Shown here one piece after another: positions 1 to 9,671 of a DNA stretch of 43,388 nt. Origin of the DNA: Actinomycetaceae bacterium (GTDB lineage Bacteria; Actinomycetota; Actinomycetes; Actinomycetales; Actinomycetaceae). The stretch spans positions 1-43,388 of the forward strand of contig JAUNVE010000010.1 of assembly GCA_030537795.1 (NCBI GenBank). Direction: 5' to 3'. Under the pieces are notes generated by a model that was given only the letters and a program-made list of their open reading frames with translations, was not told the DNA's origin and searched no databases. Position 1 is the first letter of the stretch. Every line of letters begins with the position of its first letter. The position numbers and the translations under genes are program-made.

Positions 1-73
1 GCGATTGGCGCAGGGGTAGCGCGCTTCCTTCACACGGAAGAGGTCACTGGTTCGAATCCAGTATCGCCCACCA
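1..73 (+). tRNA. tRNA-Val (CAC), 5' end cut by the window edge
   Basis: The anticodon stem CTTCC/GGAAG closes a seven-base loop TTCACAC, which reads anticodon CAC and decodes the valine codon GTG. The T arm ACTGG-TTCGAAT-CCAGT is at 46-62. The 3' acceptor strand ATCGCCC (63-69) is followed by discriminator A and an encoded CCA (71-73). The matching 5' acceptor strand should be GGGCGAT, but the window opens at its third base, so only two bases are missing. A strong hairpin follows at 97. Confidence 0.95.
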
Positions 74-96
74 CGAAGCACTCCTCCCACTAGCTG

Positions 97-134
97 AGCC
101 CGGTAGTCAGATAGCACCGGGCTTTCACGTTTTC
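97..134 (+). terminator. Rho-independent-type terminator after tRNA-Val
   Basis: The perfect 8-bp inverted repeat AGCCCGGT (97-104) / ACCGGGCT (116-123) has an 11-nt loop and is followed by TTCACGTTTT. It lies 23 nt after the tRNA CCA end and before thrS, so it most likely ends the tRNA transcript. Confidence 0.75.
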
Positions 135-198
135 GAGGCGAACACAATCGCGGGTAAGATGATTGTCGATGTCAAATAGCAACTTGAAGGAGAACCCG

Positions 199-2202
199 GT
201 GGTGGAAATTCACGCATATATTGACGGTGTTGACACGATGATCGAACCGGGAACCTCAGGAACACAGCTCTATAGTAATCAGCGGTCGATTATTGCCATG
301 CGCCTCAACGGCGAAGAAGTAGACCTTGACGTTGAGATTCCCGCAGATGCAACGGTTGAAGGCATCGATATAACAAGTGAATCCGGCCTCGCAATTTTGC
401 GACACTCATGTACTCACGTCATGGCGCAAGCGGTGCAGGAACTCAATCCGCAAGTCAATCTCGGCATTGGCCCGCCGATTACCGACGGTTTTTACTATGA
501 CTTCGGCAATGTCGATCCGTTTACGCCGGAGGATCTGAAGAAGATCGAAAAACTGATGAAACGCATTGTGAAAGAGGGCCAGTCTTTCCAGCGTCGCGTG
601 GTGACTGAAGCAGAGGCTTTGGAGGAACTCAAAGACCAGCCTCACAAACTTCATTTGGTCGGTGCCAAAGGCAGTAGCGAAGAGATTGCCGAGGGCGCCT
701 CGGTCGAGGTTGGTGGCGGAGAGCTCACCATGTATGACAACGTCAGACGCAATGGGGAGGTCGCGTGGACAGATTTGTGTCGCGGTCCGCACCTGCCATC
801 AACAAAGCTCATCGGTAATGGTTTCGCATTGATGAAAACTTCAGCTGCCTACTGGTTGGGCGACCAGAAGAATGACCAGTTGCAGCGCATTTACGGCACC
901 GCCTGGCCGTCAAAGGATGAGCTCACCGCATACGTGACCAGGCTGAAAGAAGCTGAAAGGCGCGACCATCGTAAACTCGGCAACGAACTTGACCTGTTCT
1001 CATTCCCGGACGAGGTCGGCTCTGGGCTAGCCTGTTTCCACCCCAAGGGTGGCATTATCCGCATGGAGATGGAGGAGTATTCGCGCAAGCGTCACCTCGA
1101 ATCGGGTTACCAGTTCGTTTACACTCCGCATATCACCAAGGGGCAACTCTTCGAAACGTCGGGCCACCTATCGTGGTATAAGGACGGAATGTTCCCCGCC
1201 CTTCACATTGACGAAGAAATTGATGAGCAAACTGGGCAGGTCACGAAAGCCGGGCAAGATTACTATCTCAAACCGATGAACTGCCCGATGCACAATCTCA
1301 TCTACAAATCACGGGGCCGTTCGTATCGCGAGCTTCCGCTTCGACTATTTGAGTTCGGAACCGTCTATCGATACGAAAAATCCGGTGTGGTTCACGGACT
1401 GGCACGGGGCCGGGGATTTACGCAGGATGACGCCCATATTTACTGCACGCGCGACCAAATGAAAGATGAGCTTACCAAGCTCCTGACTTTTGTTCTCGAC
1501 CTGCTCAAAGACTACGGTCTCGATGACTTCTATCTCGAACTGTCATCGAAGAATCCAGAAAAATACGTTGGCGATGACCACGTGTGGGAGGAAGCCACGC
1601 GTACGCTTGAAGAGGTCGCGATTGAATCCGGTTTGGATCTGGTACCGGATCCGGGCGGCGCCGCATTCTACGGACCAAAGATCTCCGTTCAGGCGAAGGA
1701 TGCCATTGGTCGCACCTGGCAAATGTCGACTATACAGCTCGATTTCAACCTGCCCGAACGGTTCGAACTCGAGTACACGGCGGCGGATGGTTCACGCCAG
1801 CGTCCGGTAATGATCCACCGTGCACTCTTCGGTTCTATCGAGCGGTTCTTTGCAGTCCTGACCGAACACTACGCCGGGGCTTTCCCCGCATGGCTCGCTC
1901 CCGTGCAAGTACGGTGTATTCCGGTAGCCGACGTCTTTGGTGACTACCTGGAACGCGTGGCGGCCCGGCTACGAGCCAAGGGCATACGAGTGGAGGTCGA
2001 TCACAGCGACGACCGTTTCGGGAAGAAAATCCGTAACGCCTCCAAAGAAAAGATTCCCTTTACGCTCATTGCCGGCGGAGATGATGTCGATGCGCAGGCC
2101 GTGTCATTCCGCATGCGGGACGGGTCTCAGGATAACCAGGTCCCAATTGACGAAGCTGTTGAACGAATCGTGAACGCCGTCGAGGGGCGAGTGAATGAAT
2201 AA
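199..2202 (+). CDS. thrS: Threonyl-tRNA synthetase
   Basis: Charges tRNA-Thr with threonine in the cytoplasm. From a GTG start at 199 the protein is 667 aa, a normal full-length bacterial ThrRS. In order it has an N-terminal TGS domain, the editing/SAD domain (HSCTH near residue 70 and the CRGPH motif), the class II catalytic core and a C-terminal anticodon-binding domain. The core zinc ligands are visible as C362 (MNCPMH), H413 (DDAHIYC) and H540 (MIHRALFG). The start is ambiguous. GTG 199 has AAGGAG at 187-192 with 6-nt spacing, while in-frame ATG 169 and TTG 163 have no ribosome-binding site. A TAAGAT at 155-160 could be the -10 box. Gene order thrS-HIT-pgsA matches mycobacteria. The downstream HIT gene overlaps by one base (TAATG), so the two are probably co-translated. 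Confidence 0.96.
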   Translation: MVEIHAYIDGVDTMIEPGTSGTQLYSNQRSIIAMRLNGEEVDLDVEIPADATVEGIDITSESGLAILRHSCTHVMAQAVQELNPQVNLGIGPPITDGFYYDFGNVDPFTPEDLKKIEKLMKRIVKEGQSFQRRVVTEAEALEELKDQPHKLHLVGAKGSSEEIAEGASVEVGGGELTMYDNVRRNGEVAWTDLCRGPHLPSTKLIGNGFALMKTSAAYWLGDQKNDQLQRIYGTAWPSKDELTAYVTRLKEAERRDHRKLGNELDLFSFPDEVGSGLACFHPKGGIIRMEMEEYSRKRHLESGYQFVYTPHITKGQLFETSGHLSWYKDGMFPALHIDEEIDEQTGQVTKAGQDYYLKPMNCPMHNLIYKSRGRSYRELPLRLFEFGTVYRYEKSGVVHGLARGRGFTQDDAHIYCTRDQMKDELTKLLTFVLDLLKDYGLDDFYLELSSKNPEKYVGDDHVWEEATRTLEEVAIESGLDLVPDPGGAAFYGPKISVQAKDAIGRTWQMSTIQLDFNLPERFELEYTAADGSRQRPVMIHRALFGSIERFFAVLTEHYAGAFPAWLAPVQVRCIPVADVFGDYLERVAARLRAKGIRVEVDHSDDRFGKKIRNASKEKIPFTLIAGGDDVDAQAVSFRMRDGSQDNQVPIDEAVERIVNAVEGRVNE

Positions 2203-2756
2203 TGACTGCTCGTATAGAGGATGAACGCGAATTTGGGCGAGTACCCGATTCCTTTCAGCGTCTGTGGACCCCTCATCGAATGGTGTATATCGACGGAGAA
2301 GCTAAACCGCAGACCCATCAGGCCGAAGATTGTCCTTTCTGTCTCGCGCCTCAACGTAGCGACGAGGATGGCCTTATCGTCTATCGGTCAAGGAACTGCT
2401 TCGTCTTGATGAACCTCTTTCCCTATAATGCCGGTCATCTATTGATATGTCCCTATCGTCACGTCTCGGATTACACTGAGCTGACGACGGAGGAACGAGA
2501 TGAGCTTTCCTCTCTCACCGCAACGGCAATGACAGTTATTCGCCATGTATCTGACCCGCACGGATTTAATCTGGGAATGAATCAGGGAGATGTGGCCGGT
2601 GCTGGAATCGCCGCGCACCTTCACCAGCACATTGTCCCTCGCTGGAAAGGAGACGCGAATTTCCTTCCCATTGTCGCTCAGACCAAGGCGGTACCGCAGC
2701 TTCTCGGTGACGCACGCCAGCGTCTCGCCGACGCATGGCCCGCTGATCGGAAATAA
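2202..2756 (+). CDS. HIT-family hydrolase, probable Ap4A phosphorylase
   Basis: 184 aa histidine-triad protein. The signature is H139-x-H141-x-H143 (HLHQHIVPRW), where the middle histidine is the nucleophile in this superfamily. A CPFC pair near residues 45-48 resembles the metal-binding cysteines seen in several HIT/GalT-like members. The gene holds the position of M. tuberculosis Rv2613c, characterised as a diadenosine tetraphosphate phosphorylase; assigning the same substrate here is inference from position and motif. ATG overlaps the thrS stop (TAATG), and pgsA starts 2 nt after its stop. Ap4A is a by-product of aminoacyl-tRNA synthetases, so coupling to thrS makes biochemical sense. Confidence 0.88.
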   Translation: MTARIEDEREFGRVPDSFQRLWTPHRMVYIDGEAKPQTHQAEDCPFCLAPQRSDEDGLIVYRSRNCFVLMNLFPYNAGHLLICPYRHVSDYTELTTEERDELSSLTATAMTVIRHVSDPHGFNLGMNQGDVAGAGIAAHLHQHIVPRWKGDANFLPIVAQTKAVPQLLGDARQRLADAWPADRK

Positions 2757-2758
2757 CC

Positions 2759-3379
2759 ATGCTGGGAACACACGGTCGTGAGATCGCGAAGACGGTTTTC
2801 ACCGCTCCGGCGCGCGCACTCGCTCGCGTTGGTGTGACCCCCAACCAGGTCACCATTGTCGGTACCGCGGTAACGGTGTGCGCCGCCATCCTGCTACTGG
2901 GGACGGGACGGTGGATTAGCGGTCCGATCGTACTCGGAATCGTCCTTTTCGCGGATTCTCTTGACGGCACCCTTGCTCGTTTAACGGGTAAGTCATCACA
3001 GTTTGGAGCCTTTCTCGACTCAACACTCGATCGGTTGGGTGACGGAGCTGTATTCGGTGCTATCACGTACGCGTTGGCACGCCAGTCCACGAGCTCTGGA
3101 CTGCAGTCATGGCTCCTTATTGCGGCCGTCGTATCGATGGTTGGTGCGGCAACGGTACCATACGCGCGTGCGCGGGCAGAGGCTGTGGGGGCTGAAGCTT
3201 CGGGGGGCATTGCGGAACGAACAGACCGGCTGGTCATCGCACTTGTCGCGGTCTTTTGTGTGGGAATCGGGCTACCTCAATGGGTGCTTGCGATGGCTTT
3301 AACCTGGACGGCCTTAGCGTCACTCATCACGGTTGTCACGCGGATTCAATCGGCTTACCGAAGTATTGATAAGCGGTGA
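2759..3379 (+). CDS. pgsA: Phosphatidylinositol (phosphate) synthase, CDP-alcohol phosphatidyltransferase
   Basis: 206 aa integral membrane enzyme. The complete CDP-alcohol phosphotransferase signature D66-x2-D69-G70-x2-A73-R74-x8-G83-x3-D87-x3-D91 is present, with about five to six hydrophobic segments around it. In Actinobacteria the member next to pimA joins CDP-diacylglycerol to inositol phosphate, giving the lipid anchor for PIMs. The sequence alone cannot exclude phosphatidylglycerophosphate synthesis, but the neighbouring acyltransferase and PimA argue for phosphatidylinositol. ATG 2759 lies 2 nt after the HIT stop, consistent with one operon. Confidence 0.9.
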   Translation: MLGTHGREIAKTVFTAPARALARVGVTPNQVTIVGTAVTVCAAILLLGTGRWISGPIVLGIVLFADSLDGTLARLTGKSSQFGAFLDSTLDRLGDGAVFGAITYALARQSTSSGLQSWLLIAAVVSMVGAATVPYARARAEAVGAEASGGIAERTDRLVIALVAVFCVGIGLPQWVLAMALTWTALASLITVVTRIQSAYRSIDKR

Positions 3380-3386
3380 GCATGCC

Positions 3387-4310
3387 GTGAACATTGACAG
3401 GTTCGTACTACCCGCTTTTCGCGCGGCAGGGCATTTACCACCATCTGTTGCGGAACGTGCTGGACGCTTTGTCGGCAACGTCATTGGCAGACTTCCGATT
3501 ACGCCGGTGCGTCAGATGGCGGCAAATCATGCTCGGATATGCAGTGGCCAACTACCGCCACGACACGTGTATCGCGCGGTTGCGTCCTATTTCACGATGT
3601 TTGCTCAAACTCCAGTTCTCACGAGGATGAGCGATGATGAGTTGAAACGAGCGGTACGTTGTCATGGATGTGATGCCCTCCGTCAGGGGCTGTCGGATGG
3701 TCCGGTGATTGTTGCACTGACACATTCGGGGAATTGGGATCTTGCTGGGGCTTGGGCCTGCGAGCATCTGGCCCCTGTGGTAACCGTGGCTGAGGAATTA
3801 CAACCACGCGAACTCTACGACTATTTTGTCAGTGAACGCCAAGCCCTGGGGATGGAGATTCTTCCTGCCCGCCGCGGTGTATTCCACCTGCTGAAGGAAC
3901 GGGTTACCGGCCGTCGCGTGATTGTTCCCCTGCTAGCGGATCGGGACATTACGGGGGCTGGTATTGAGGTTACTCTCGCCGGTCAGCAGGCACTCGTTGC
4001 CGCCGGACCAGCAGCGCTCGCCATCGCCCTCAACCGTCCACTGTTTGCGGCTCATATGCGGATGATCCCCTATCGTTTTGAGGGGCGCGCGCGCACCGGT
4101 ATTGAAATCTTCTTCAAGCCCGTCACCGTCAGTGAAGATGTAGAGGAAACAACGCGGGCATGGGTGGGTACACTGGAGCCGATTATTCGCAAGTACCTGG
4201 TGGACTGGCACATGATGCAACCTCTATTTGTTGATGACCTTGATCCACAACGTCTCGCGCGTGCTCGGGCTCGTCATGCGCAAGCACAGCGGGAAGGGAG
4301 CCGAGAATGA
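3387..4310 (+). CDS. Phosphatidylinositol mannoside acyltransferase (LpxL/HtrB family, PatA-like)
   Basis: 307 aa from GTG 3387. It carries the lysophospholipid-acyltransferase motif H113-x4-D118 (HSGNWD), the catalytic pair of this family. By comparison with mycobacterial PatA (Rv2611c, same position) it should acylate the mannose of PIM1/PIM2 at the cytoplasmic membrane. I chose GTG 3387 because GGTGAG at 3375-3380 lies 6 nt upstream. The open frame extends back to TTG 3333 inside pgsA, but there is no ribosome-binding site there, and ATG 3382 is out of frame and stops after two codons. The 3' end overlaps pimA by 4 nt (ATGA), which indicates translational coupling. Confidence 0.88.
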   Translation: MNIDRFVLPAFRAAGHLPPSVAERAGRFVGNVIGRLPITPVRQMAANHARICSGQLPPRHVYRAVASYFTMFAQTPVLTRMSDDELKRAVRCHGCDALRQGLSDGPVIVALTHSGNWDLAGAWACEHLAPVVTVAEELQPRELYDYFVSERQALGMEILPARRGVFHLLKERVTGRRVIVPLLADRDITGAGIEVTLAGQQALVAAGPAALAIALNRPLFAAHMRMIPYRFEGRARTGIEIFFKPVTVSEDVEETTRAWVGTLEPIIRKYLVDWHMMQPLFVDDLDPQRLARARARHAQAQREGSRE

Positions 4311-5497
4311 AAATCGGCATCGTGTGTCCTTATTCTTTTGATGTACACGGCGGGGTGCAATTCCATGTGCGAGACCTTGCTGAAGAGCTCATTCGCCGTG
4401 GCCACGACGTCTCGGTACTTGCACCCGCCGAGGAAGAAGTCCCCGCTTACGTCACTGCCGTTTCCGGTAGTTATTCGGTACCGTACAACGGGTCTGTAGC
4501 GAAACTGTCGCTGAGTCCCTTGGCTTTTCGAGCAACGCGATTATGGTTGGAGGAAGGGCAGTTCGATGTTGTGCATATTCATGAGCCTTTGGCACCGTCC
4601 ATTTCTCTTTTTGCACTCGCGTTAGCAACCAGTCCTATTGTTGCGACATTTCACACATCAATGGACTCATCGCGCGCACTGCGGGTGGCGGCCCCCGTAC
4701 TCGCGCCTCTACTAGAACGTATTCGCGGACGTATCGCGGTATCCCAAGAGGCGCGACGCACCCTGATACAGCACCAGGGCGGCGATGCGGTTATTATCCC
4801 CAACGGCGTCTACACGGCAGCGTACGAAGCCGCTCGCCCAATCGACGCGTGGGCTGAGAGGGATGACCGCCCGATCATTAGTTTTCTCGGCAGACTCGAT
4901 GAACCTCGCAAAGGTCTGCGAATACTCCTTGGCGCGATCGATGAAGTGCGCGAAGCGCACCCGGGCGCGCGTTTCCTCATCGCGGGCCGAGGCTCGAATG
5001 ACCAGGCCGCTCAACACGGGCGATCTCACGACCGCAATCTGGAATTCTTGGGCGGTATTAGCGATGAGGAGAAAGAATCGCTTTTTTCTGGTTCAACCAT
5101 TTACGTCGCACCGCAAACCGGCGGAGAATCTTTCGGCATCGTCCTCGTCGAAGCGATGGCTGCGGGAGCGTGTGTTGTCGCATCGGATATCGAGGCATTC
5201 AGACTTGTGCTTGCTGACGGGGATGTCGGCTACCTCTTTGCCACCGGTGATTCACACGACCTTGCACATACGCTAATTCGGGCATTGGATGAGAGGGAGC
5301 AAACTACCCAATTGGCGCTCAAAGGCCAGGAATATGCGCGGCGATTTGACTGGTCTGTCGTGACTGACGACATACTCCAGATCTATCAAACCGTTATTGA
5401 TACGAATAGTGAGCCTGTCCTCGAGGCCCCGCGTACACTCGTCGATTCAATCCGAAAAGTTGCCGAAAAACTCCGCTCGGAGGTTGACGATGAATAA
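4307..5497 (+). CDS. pimA: GDP-mannose-dependent phosphatidylinositol mannosyltransferase PimA
   Basis: 396 aa GT-B glycosyltransferase of family GT4. It opens with MKIGIVCPYSFDVHGGVQ, which fits the PimA N-terminus (glycine-rich loop and lipid-binding region). The EX7E motif is E274-x7-E282 (ESFGIVLVE); E274 has the same number as the nucleotide-sugar-binding glutamate of mycobacterial PimA. It transfers the first mannose from GDP-mannose to phosphatidylinositol at the inner face of the membrane. It directly follows PI synthase and the acyltransferase and overlaps the latter by ATGA, so the three form the PIM pathway unit. Confidence 0.93.
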   Translation: MKIGIVCPYSFDVHGGVQFHVRDLAEELIRRGHDVSVLAPAEEEVPAYVTAVSGSYSVPYNGSVAKLSLSPLAFRATRLWLEEGQFDVVHIHEPLAPSISLFALALATSPIVATFHTSMDSSRALRVAAPVLAPLLERIRGRIAVSQEARRTLIQHQGGDAVIIPNGVYTAAYEAARPIDAWAERDDRPIISFLGRLDEPRKGLRILLGAIDEVREAHPGARFLIAGRGSNDQAAQHGRSHDRNLEFLGGISDEEKESLFSGSTIYVAPQTGGESFGIVLVEAMAAGACVVASDIEAFRLVLADGDVGYLFATGDSHDLAHTLIRALDEREQTTQLALKGQEYARRFDWSVVTDDILQIYQTVIDTNSEPVLEAPRTLVDSIRKVAEKLRSEVDDE

Positions 5498-5984
5498 ACT
5501 CGGTTGGCTTATTGTGGTTGGCGCCATCATCGTGCTGGGAATTGTCCTTATTCGTTATGCGCGACGTATTGACCGGCTGCACCGGCGCGTCGTGCAGGCT
5601 CGGGCGACACTTGATCACGCGCTGAGCGAACGCCATCGCACGGTCAGATCACTGGTGAATAATCCCAGTTTTGATAGCGATGCTCGCATCACATTGGAAC
5701 AGGTGCTTGATGTGGCGAGTAGGCAGGCTACGGAGGCAAATGAATCTGCCTTAACCCGTGCTCTGCTAAAGGCACAAGGCGCAATAACGCATCTCGATAC
5801 GGAGGGAGAACACGCCAGTAGTGCCGTGCGCGAAGTTGGCATGCAACTTGCCGCCGCCAGACGCTTTCATAATCAAGAAGTCGAACAGGTTCGTCGGATT
5901 CGGGCACGGAAACTCGTTCGCTTTTTCCATCTCGCTGGTCGTGCTCAGCTACCGGATACGTACGATATGGACGATAGGTATTGA
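5490..5984 (+). CDS. LemA-like single-pass membrane protein
   Basis: 164 aa. One N-terminal membrane anchor (about residues 3-20) is followed by a helical domain rich in Arg and Glu. The LemA features I recognise are a RRVVQARATLDHALSERH stretch after the membrane segment and a closing ARRFHNQEV ... RKLVRFFHLAGRA segment. Function is unknown; LemA proteins are helical membrane-tethered proteins without a settled role. The start is ATG 5490, inside the end of pimA, with GGAGG at 5479-5483 and 6-nt spacing; the frame remains open upstream but without a better signal. Its place between pimA and a Nudix gene suggests co-transcription with PIM synthesis, not necessarily a shared function. Confidence 0.75.
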   Translation: MNKLGWLIVVGAIIVLGIVLIRYARRIDRLHRRVVQARATLDHALSERHRTVRSLVNNPSFDSDARITLEQVLDVASRQATEANESALTRALLKAQGAITHLDTEGEHASSAVREVGMQLAAARRFHNQEVEQVRRIRARKLVRFFHLAGRAQLPDTYDMDDRY

Positions 5985-5987
5985 ACA

Positions 5988-6518
5988 GTGCTCGAACGAG
6001 AAAATGAATGGCCAATTGGCGACGACGGCCTCCCGACTCGAGAAGCCGCACGCATCATTCTCATTTCACCTCGACGACGGGTCCTGCTCATCCAGGGACA
6101 CGATTTTACGAAGCCAGAAGCAAAATGGTGGTTCACCGTGGGCGGAGGCCGAGAACCAGACGAAGATGCACGAACTGCAGCGGTGCGCGAGTGTTTTGAG
6201 GAAACCGGTTATACGGTGGCTGAAGAAGCACTCATCGGACCTGTGATCTATCGAGATTCCAGGTTTTATTTTGCCGATCGCACACGACGCCAAAGGGAGC
6301 ACTTTTTTATCGCCCATGTTCCCGAATTTCCTATTTCTCGTCAGAATTGGACGAGGGATGAACGAGATGTCCTAGACTGCATGCGGTGGTTCTCGATGGA
6401 AGAGCTGATGGAACTTGCGACAGCATATCGCATCTACCCCCGGGCACTTCCTCAGTTACTCCCTCAGTGGGTGACGAAAGGCTGGGATGGCACGTGCGTT
6501 AAAATAATCGAAGAGTAA
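5988..6518 (+). CDS. Nudix hydrolase
   Basis: 176 aa. A complete Nudix box is visible, G-x5-E-x7-RECFEETGY, with all metal-binding glutamates present. The enzyme cleaves a nucleoside diphosphate linked to another group; the substrate cannot be told from the sequence. The gene lies downstream of pimA like the Nudix gene Rv2609c in M. tuberculosis. GTG 5988 is 3 nt after the LemA-like stop, and no strong ribosome-binding site is visible, so translation may depend on coupling. Confidence 0.88.
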   Translation: MLERENEWPIGDDGLPTREAARIILISPRRRVLLIQGHDFTKPEAKWWFTVGGGREPDEDARTAAVRECFEETGYTVAEEALIGPVIYRDSRFYFADRTRRQREHFFIAHVPEFPISRQNWTRDERDVLDCMRWFSMEELMELATAYRIYPRALPQLLPQWVTKGWDGTCVKIIEE

Positions 6519-6552
6519 CAGTGATAAGCAAACGGCTGACCGGAGGAAATTC

Positions 6553-7311
6553 ATGGCAGGGCATTCGAAATGGGCAACGACCAAGCACAAGAAAGCAGCG
6601 ATTGACGCTAAGCGAGGGAAGCTATTTGCCCGTCTCGTGAAAAATATCGAAGTCGCGGCGCGTATCGGTGGCGGCGACCCAGATGGAAACCCAACCCTGT
6701 TTGATGCCATCCAGAAGGCGAAGAAGAATTCGGTTCCCGGTGATAATATCGAGCGGGCTATCAAACGCGGTTCCGGTGCTGAGGCCGGGGGAGCAGACTG
6801 GGAAACCATCATGTACGAAGGCTACGGTCCCAACGGAGTTGCTTTCCTCGTTGAATGTTTGACGGATAACCGTAACCGGGCAGCCTCCGATGTGCGTGTC
6901 GCTTTCACTCGGAACGGTGGCTCTCTGGCCGATCCTGGATCCGTGTCCTACCTCTTTTCCCGTAAGGGACTCATTGAGGTTCCAAAGGGGGACGGCGTTG
7001 ATGAAGACACAATCCTGATGGCGGTTCTCGATGCGGGAGCGGAAGAAGTTCACGACGAGGGCGATGTCTTCGAAGTCATTAGCGAAGCCAATGATCTTGT
7101 GCAGGTTCGCCAAAGCTTGATGGACGCATCCATCGATTACAACTCGGCAGAGGTCGGCTTCGTTCCAGCCACCAAAGTTGAACTTGACGCGGATGGAGTC
7201 CGTAAAGTGATGCAAATGATTGACGCCCTCGAAGACTCGGATGACGTACAAAATATTTTCACCAACTTTACCGCTGACGAATCTGTCCTAGAGGAACTCG
7301 AGGACGACTAA
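6553..7311 (+). CDS. yebC: YebC/PmpR-family protein (TACO1 homologue)
   Basis: 252 aa, the standard length, opening [20 protein letters not shown], the family hallmark. Members were long annotated as transcriptional regulators; more recent work on YebC and mitochondrial TACO1 links them to relief of ribosome stalling on proline-rich stretches. The ribosome-binding site GGAGGAAATTC precedes ATG 6553. The ruvC GTG comes 4 nt after its stop, giving the actinobacterial order yebC-ruvC-ruvA-ruvB. Confidence 0.95.
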   Translation: MAGHSKWATTKHKKAAIDAKRGKLFARLVKNIEVAARIGGGDPDGNPTLFDAIQKAKKNSVPGDNIERAIKRGSGAEAGGADWETIMYEGYGPNGVAFLVECLTDNRNRAASDVRVAFTRNGGSLADPGSVSYLFSRKGLIEVPKGDGVDEDTILMAVLDAGAEEVHDEGDVFEVISEANDLVQVRQSLMDASIDYNSAEVGFVPATKVELDADGVRKVMQMIDALEDSDDVQNIFTNFTADESVLEELEDD

Positions 7312-7315
7312 AGCA

Positions 7316-7948
7316 GTGCGTGTTCTTGGCATCGACCCGGGTATTACCCGGTGTGGTATCGGTATTGTCGAAGTCGACGATACGCGAGCCGCTAGTCTGA
7401 TCCATTACGAGGTTATTCGCACGCAGCAGAGCCTCGCTACCCACTTTCGGTTACGAACAGTTGCTGACGGAATCGACCGTGTCATCAGCGAATACGAACC
7501 GGAAGTGGTGGCAGTTGAACGAGTCTTTGTGCAAGAAAATCTGCAGTCAGTAACGACAACCATGCAAGCGATGGGAGCCGCCATGGTATGCGCTGGACGG
7601 GCCAATCTCCCCTTGGCGATTCATACTCCCTCAGAAGTAAAGGCTGCCATCACGGGATCTGGAAATGCGGGCAAAGCGCAGGTACAGAATATGGTGGCGC
7701 GGATTCTGCGATTGTCGAAGCCTCCCCGACCTGCCGATGCCGCTGACGCGCTTGCCATTGCCATATGTCATGCGTGGAGAGGCACCGGATTACAGGGCGC
7801 ACGCGACGATGGAGAAGTGAACGTAACTCTCTCGGGCGGAGTGCGTTCACGCAGACAGCTGACGCCCGCGCAGAAACAATGGGCTCAAGCTCTCGCGACG
7901 ACGCGCAGAAAAGGGGCGGTCGATCCGCGTGCGCAACGTAGACGATAA
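7316..7948 (+). CDS. ruvC: Crossover junction endodeoxyribonuclease RuvC
   Basis: Resolves Holliday junctions by paired nicks. 210 aa, slightly longer than the usual 160-190 because of a basic C-terminal tail after about residue 165 (arginine-rich, ends DPRAQRRR). The acidic catalytic residues are in place: D7 in VLGIDPGITR, the glutamate of VAVERVF (about residue 67), and the two aspartates of PADAADALAIA (about 140 and 143). The gene starts at GTG 7316, 4 nt after yebC, and is followed by ruvA and ruvB. Confidence 0.96.
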   Translation: MRVLGIDPGITRCGIGIVEVDDTRAASLIHYEVIRTQQSLATHFRLRTVADGIDRVISEYEPEVVAVERVFVQENLQSVTTTMQAMGAAMVCAGRANLPLAIHTPSEVKAAITGSGNAGKAQVQNMVARILRLSKPPRPADAADALAIAICHAWRGTGLQGARDDGEVNVTLSGGVRSRRQLTPAQKQWAQALATTRRKGAVDPRAQRRR

Positions 7949-7989
7949 GCTAAAAGTCGCGTAGTTGACGATAAGGGGACGATGCTAAC

Positions 7990-8577
7990 GTGATCTCGTA
8001 TCTCACTGGCCAAGTGCACGCACTGAAGGGTGACCGTGCGGTTATTATCAACGGCGGGTTCGGATTCGACGTGTCGATTACCGGCCGCGCAGCCTCCGAT
8101 ATGCGTCACGGTGCGGCGGTTGAACTATATACGAGCCTCGTTGTACGAGAAGACTCTTTGACGCTGTATGGTTTTCCCACGGAAGATGAACGCGACACCT
8201 TTGAGCTATTGCAAACAGTCTCCGGTGTTGGCCCGAGATTGGCTCTCGCCATTCTCGACGTGTTTACCCCCGATGATCTTCGCTTAGCTTTGGCGGATAA
8301 GAATGAAAAACAGCTTCAGCGAGTTCCCGGAGTGGGGAAGAAATCCGCGCAGCGTCTGATACTAGAAATTGGCGATAAGCTGGGTCCTGCCACGGCGCAG
8401 TCAAAGCCGGTGGCACCATCTTCCGAGACCGCGGATGAAGTAATCGCAGCACTTGTCAACCTGGGATGGCAACAATCGGTTGCGACGCGCGCAGTTGCAG
8501 ACCTTGATGGCCTCGAGTTATCGACCTCCGATATGCTCCGCACTGCGCTCGTCAATTTGGGAGGTACCCGTGGATGA
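7990..8577 (+). CDS. ruvA: Holliday junction branch migration protein RuvA
   Basis: 195 aa, normal length. It has an N-terminal OB-fold ([19 protein letters not shown]), two helix-hairpin-helix motifs ([14 protein letters not shown] and [14 protein letters not shown]) and a C-terminal RuvB-binding domain from about residue 145 ([13 protein letters not shown]). It tetramerises on the four-way junction and loads RuvB. GTG 7990 is preceded by AAGGGGA. The 3' end overlaps ruvB by 8 nt. Confidence 0.96.
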   Translation: MISYLTGQVHALKGDRAVIINGGFGFDVSITGRAASDMRHGAAVELYTSLVVREDSLTLYGFPTEDERDTFELLQTVSGVGPRLALAILDVFTPDDLRLALADKNEKQLQRVPGVGKKSAQRLILEIGDKLGPATAQSKPVAPSSETADEVIAALVNLGWQQSVATRAVADLDGLELSTSDMLRTALVNLGGTRG

Positions 8578-9592
8578 GGATCGGATCGTCGCGCCGGAGG
8601 CCAACGATGTTGAGAGGGCGGCTGAAGCTGCCCTCCGCCCTAAACGCCTGCGCGATTTTATAGGCCAACCCACCGTTCGAGCCCAGCTTCAACTGGTGCT
8701 TTCTGCTGCCCAAGGCAGGGGAGTGACGCCCGACCATATCCTGCTGGCAGGACCTCCCGGTCTGGGAAAAACCACTCTCGCCATGATTGTGGCCGCGGAA
8801 ATGGGCGCTTCCTTGCGTTTAACGTCCGGGCCTGCAATTCAGCATGCCGGTGATTTAGCCGCCATCCTGTCCTCGCTGCAGGAGGGCGATGTTCTCTTCA
8901 TTGATGAAATACATCGTCTGGCTCGCACCGCGGAAGAAATGCTCTATTTGGCGATGGAAGACTTCCGCGTTGATGTGATCGTCGGAAAAGGTCCCGGAGC
9001 AACATCGATTCCACTCACGCTTCCACCGTTTACGGTCGTAGGAGCGACAACCCGATCCGGACTACTTCCCGCTCCGCTTCGTGACAGATTCGGGTTTACC
9101 GCTCATCTGGAGTTTTACGAACCGAATGAACTTGAACAGGTAGTGGCGCGCTCTGCTCGACTCCTGGACGTGTCAATAGCGGATGATGCGGGTGCTGAGA
9201 TTGCTCGGCGCTCGCGCGGCACGCCGCGCATTGCCAACAGACTGCTCCGTCGAGTCGTCGATTATGCGCAGGTTCATTCGGACGGTTCGGTGGATCTTGA
9301 TGCGGCACATGCTGCGCTCACGCTATTTGAGGTCGATCCCGAGGGCCTCGATAGGCTCGACCGCGCGGTTCTGGACGCACTGTGCCGCCGATTTCGAGGG
9401 GGCCCGGTTGGCCTGACTACGCTGGCAGTAACCGTGGGGGAAGAGGCTGAAACCGTCGAAACAGTTGCGGAACCCTATCTCGTGCGTGAGGGATTCATGA
9501 TCCGTACGCCGCGTGGCCGCGCTGCCACACCGCAGGCGTGGGAACATCTTGGTCTCAAACCGCCAACGGAAGACACGCTGTTTTCGTCATGA
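8570..9592 (+). CDS. ruvB: Holliday junction branch migration DNA helicase RuvB
   Basis: 340 aa AAA+ ATPase that drives branch migration with RuvA. Walker A is GPPGLGKT (61-68) and Walker B is LFIDEIHR (about 109-116). The sensor region reads VGATTRSG, and a winged-helix domain ends the protein. The frame is open upstream to 8453, but GTG 8570 ([10 protein letters not shown]) has GGGAGG at 8559-8564 with 5-nt spacing and gives the family's usual length, so I take that as the start. It overlaps the ruvA stop. Confidence 0.96.
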   Translation: MDEDRIVAPEANDVERAAEAALRPKRLRDFIGQPTVRAQLQLVLSAAQGRGVTPDHILLAGPPGLGKTTLAMIVAAEMGASLRLTSGPAIQHAGDLAAILSSLQEGDVLFIDEIHRLARTAEEMLYLAMEDFRVDVIVGKGPGATSIPLTLPPFTVVGATTRSGLLPAPLRDRFGFTAHLEFYEPNELEQVVARSARLLDVSIADDAGAEIARRSRGTPRIANRLLRRVVDYAQVHSDGSVDLDAAHAALTLFEVDPEGLDRLDRAVLDALCRRFRGGPVGLTTLAVTVGEEAETVETVAEPYLVREGFMIRTPRGRAATPQAWEHLGLKPPTEDTLFSS

Positions 9593-9604
9593 TGGTCTCA
9601 AACG

Positions 9605-9632
9605 TGCAAAAATGGGTATTTCCTCCTACAAT
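9605..9632 (+). promoter_or_regulatory. Candidate promoter of the yajC-secD-secF-apt operon
   Basis: TGCAAA (9605-9610) and TACAAT (9627-9632) are separated by 16 nt. The -10 is five of six consensus bases while the -35 is weak. The predicted start near 9639 would leave a short leader containing GAGGAG at about 9656-9661 before the yajC GTG. A promoter here fits the change from recombination to secretion genes. Confidence 0.4.
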
Positions 9633-9671
9633 CACCGGGGACGCACCTAACAACCGAGGAGTAATTTCACC

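Noticed and set aside
2566-3237. 223-aa open frame on the minus strand across the HIT and pgsA genes
   Set aside because: It is antisense to two well-supported genes, is rich in Arg/Ser/Thr/Pro with no family pattern, and lacks a plausible start signal.
3333-3386. Extended N-terminus of the PIM acyltransferase from TTG 3333
   Set aside because: It overlaps pgsA by 47 nt with no ribosome-binding site, whereas GTG 3387 has GGTGAG at the right spacing.
6622-7251. 209-aa minus-strand frame opposite yebC
   Set aside because: It is a shadow of a highly conserved gene and has no recognisable domain.
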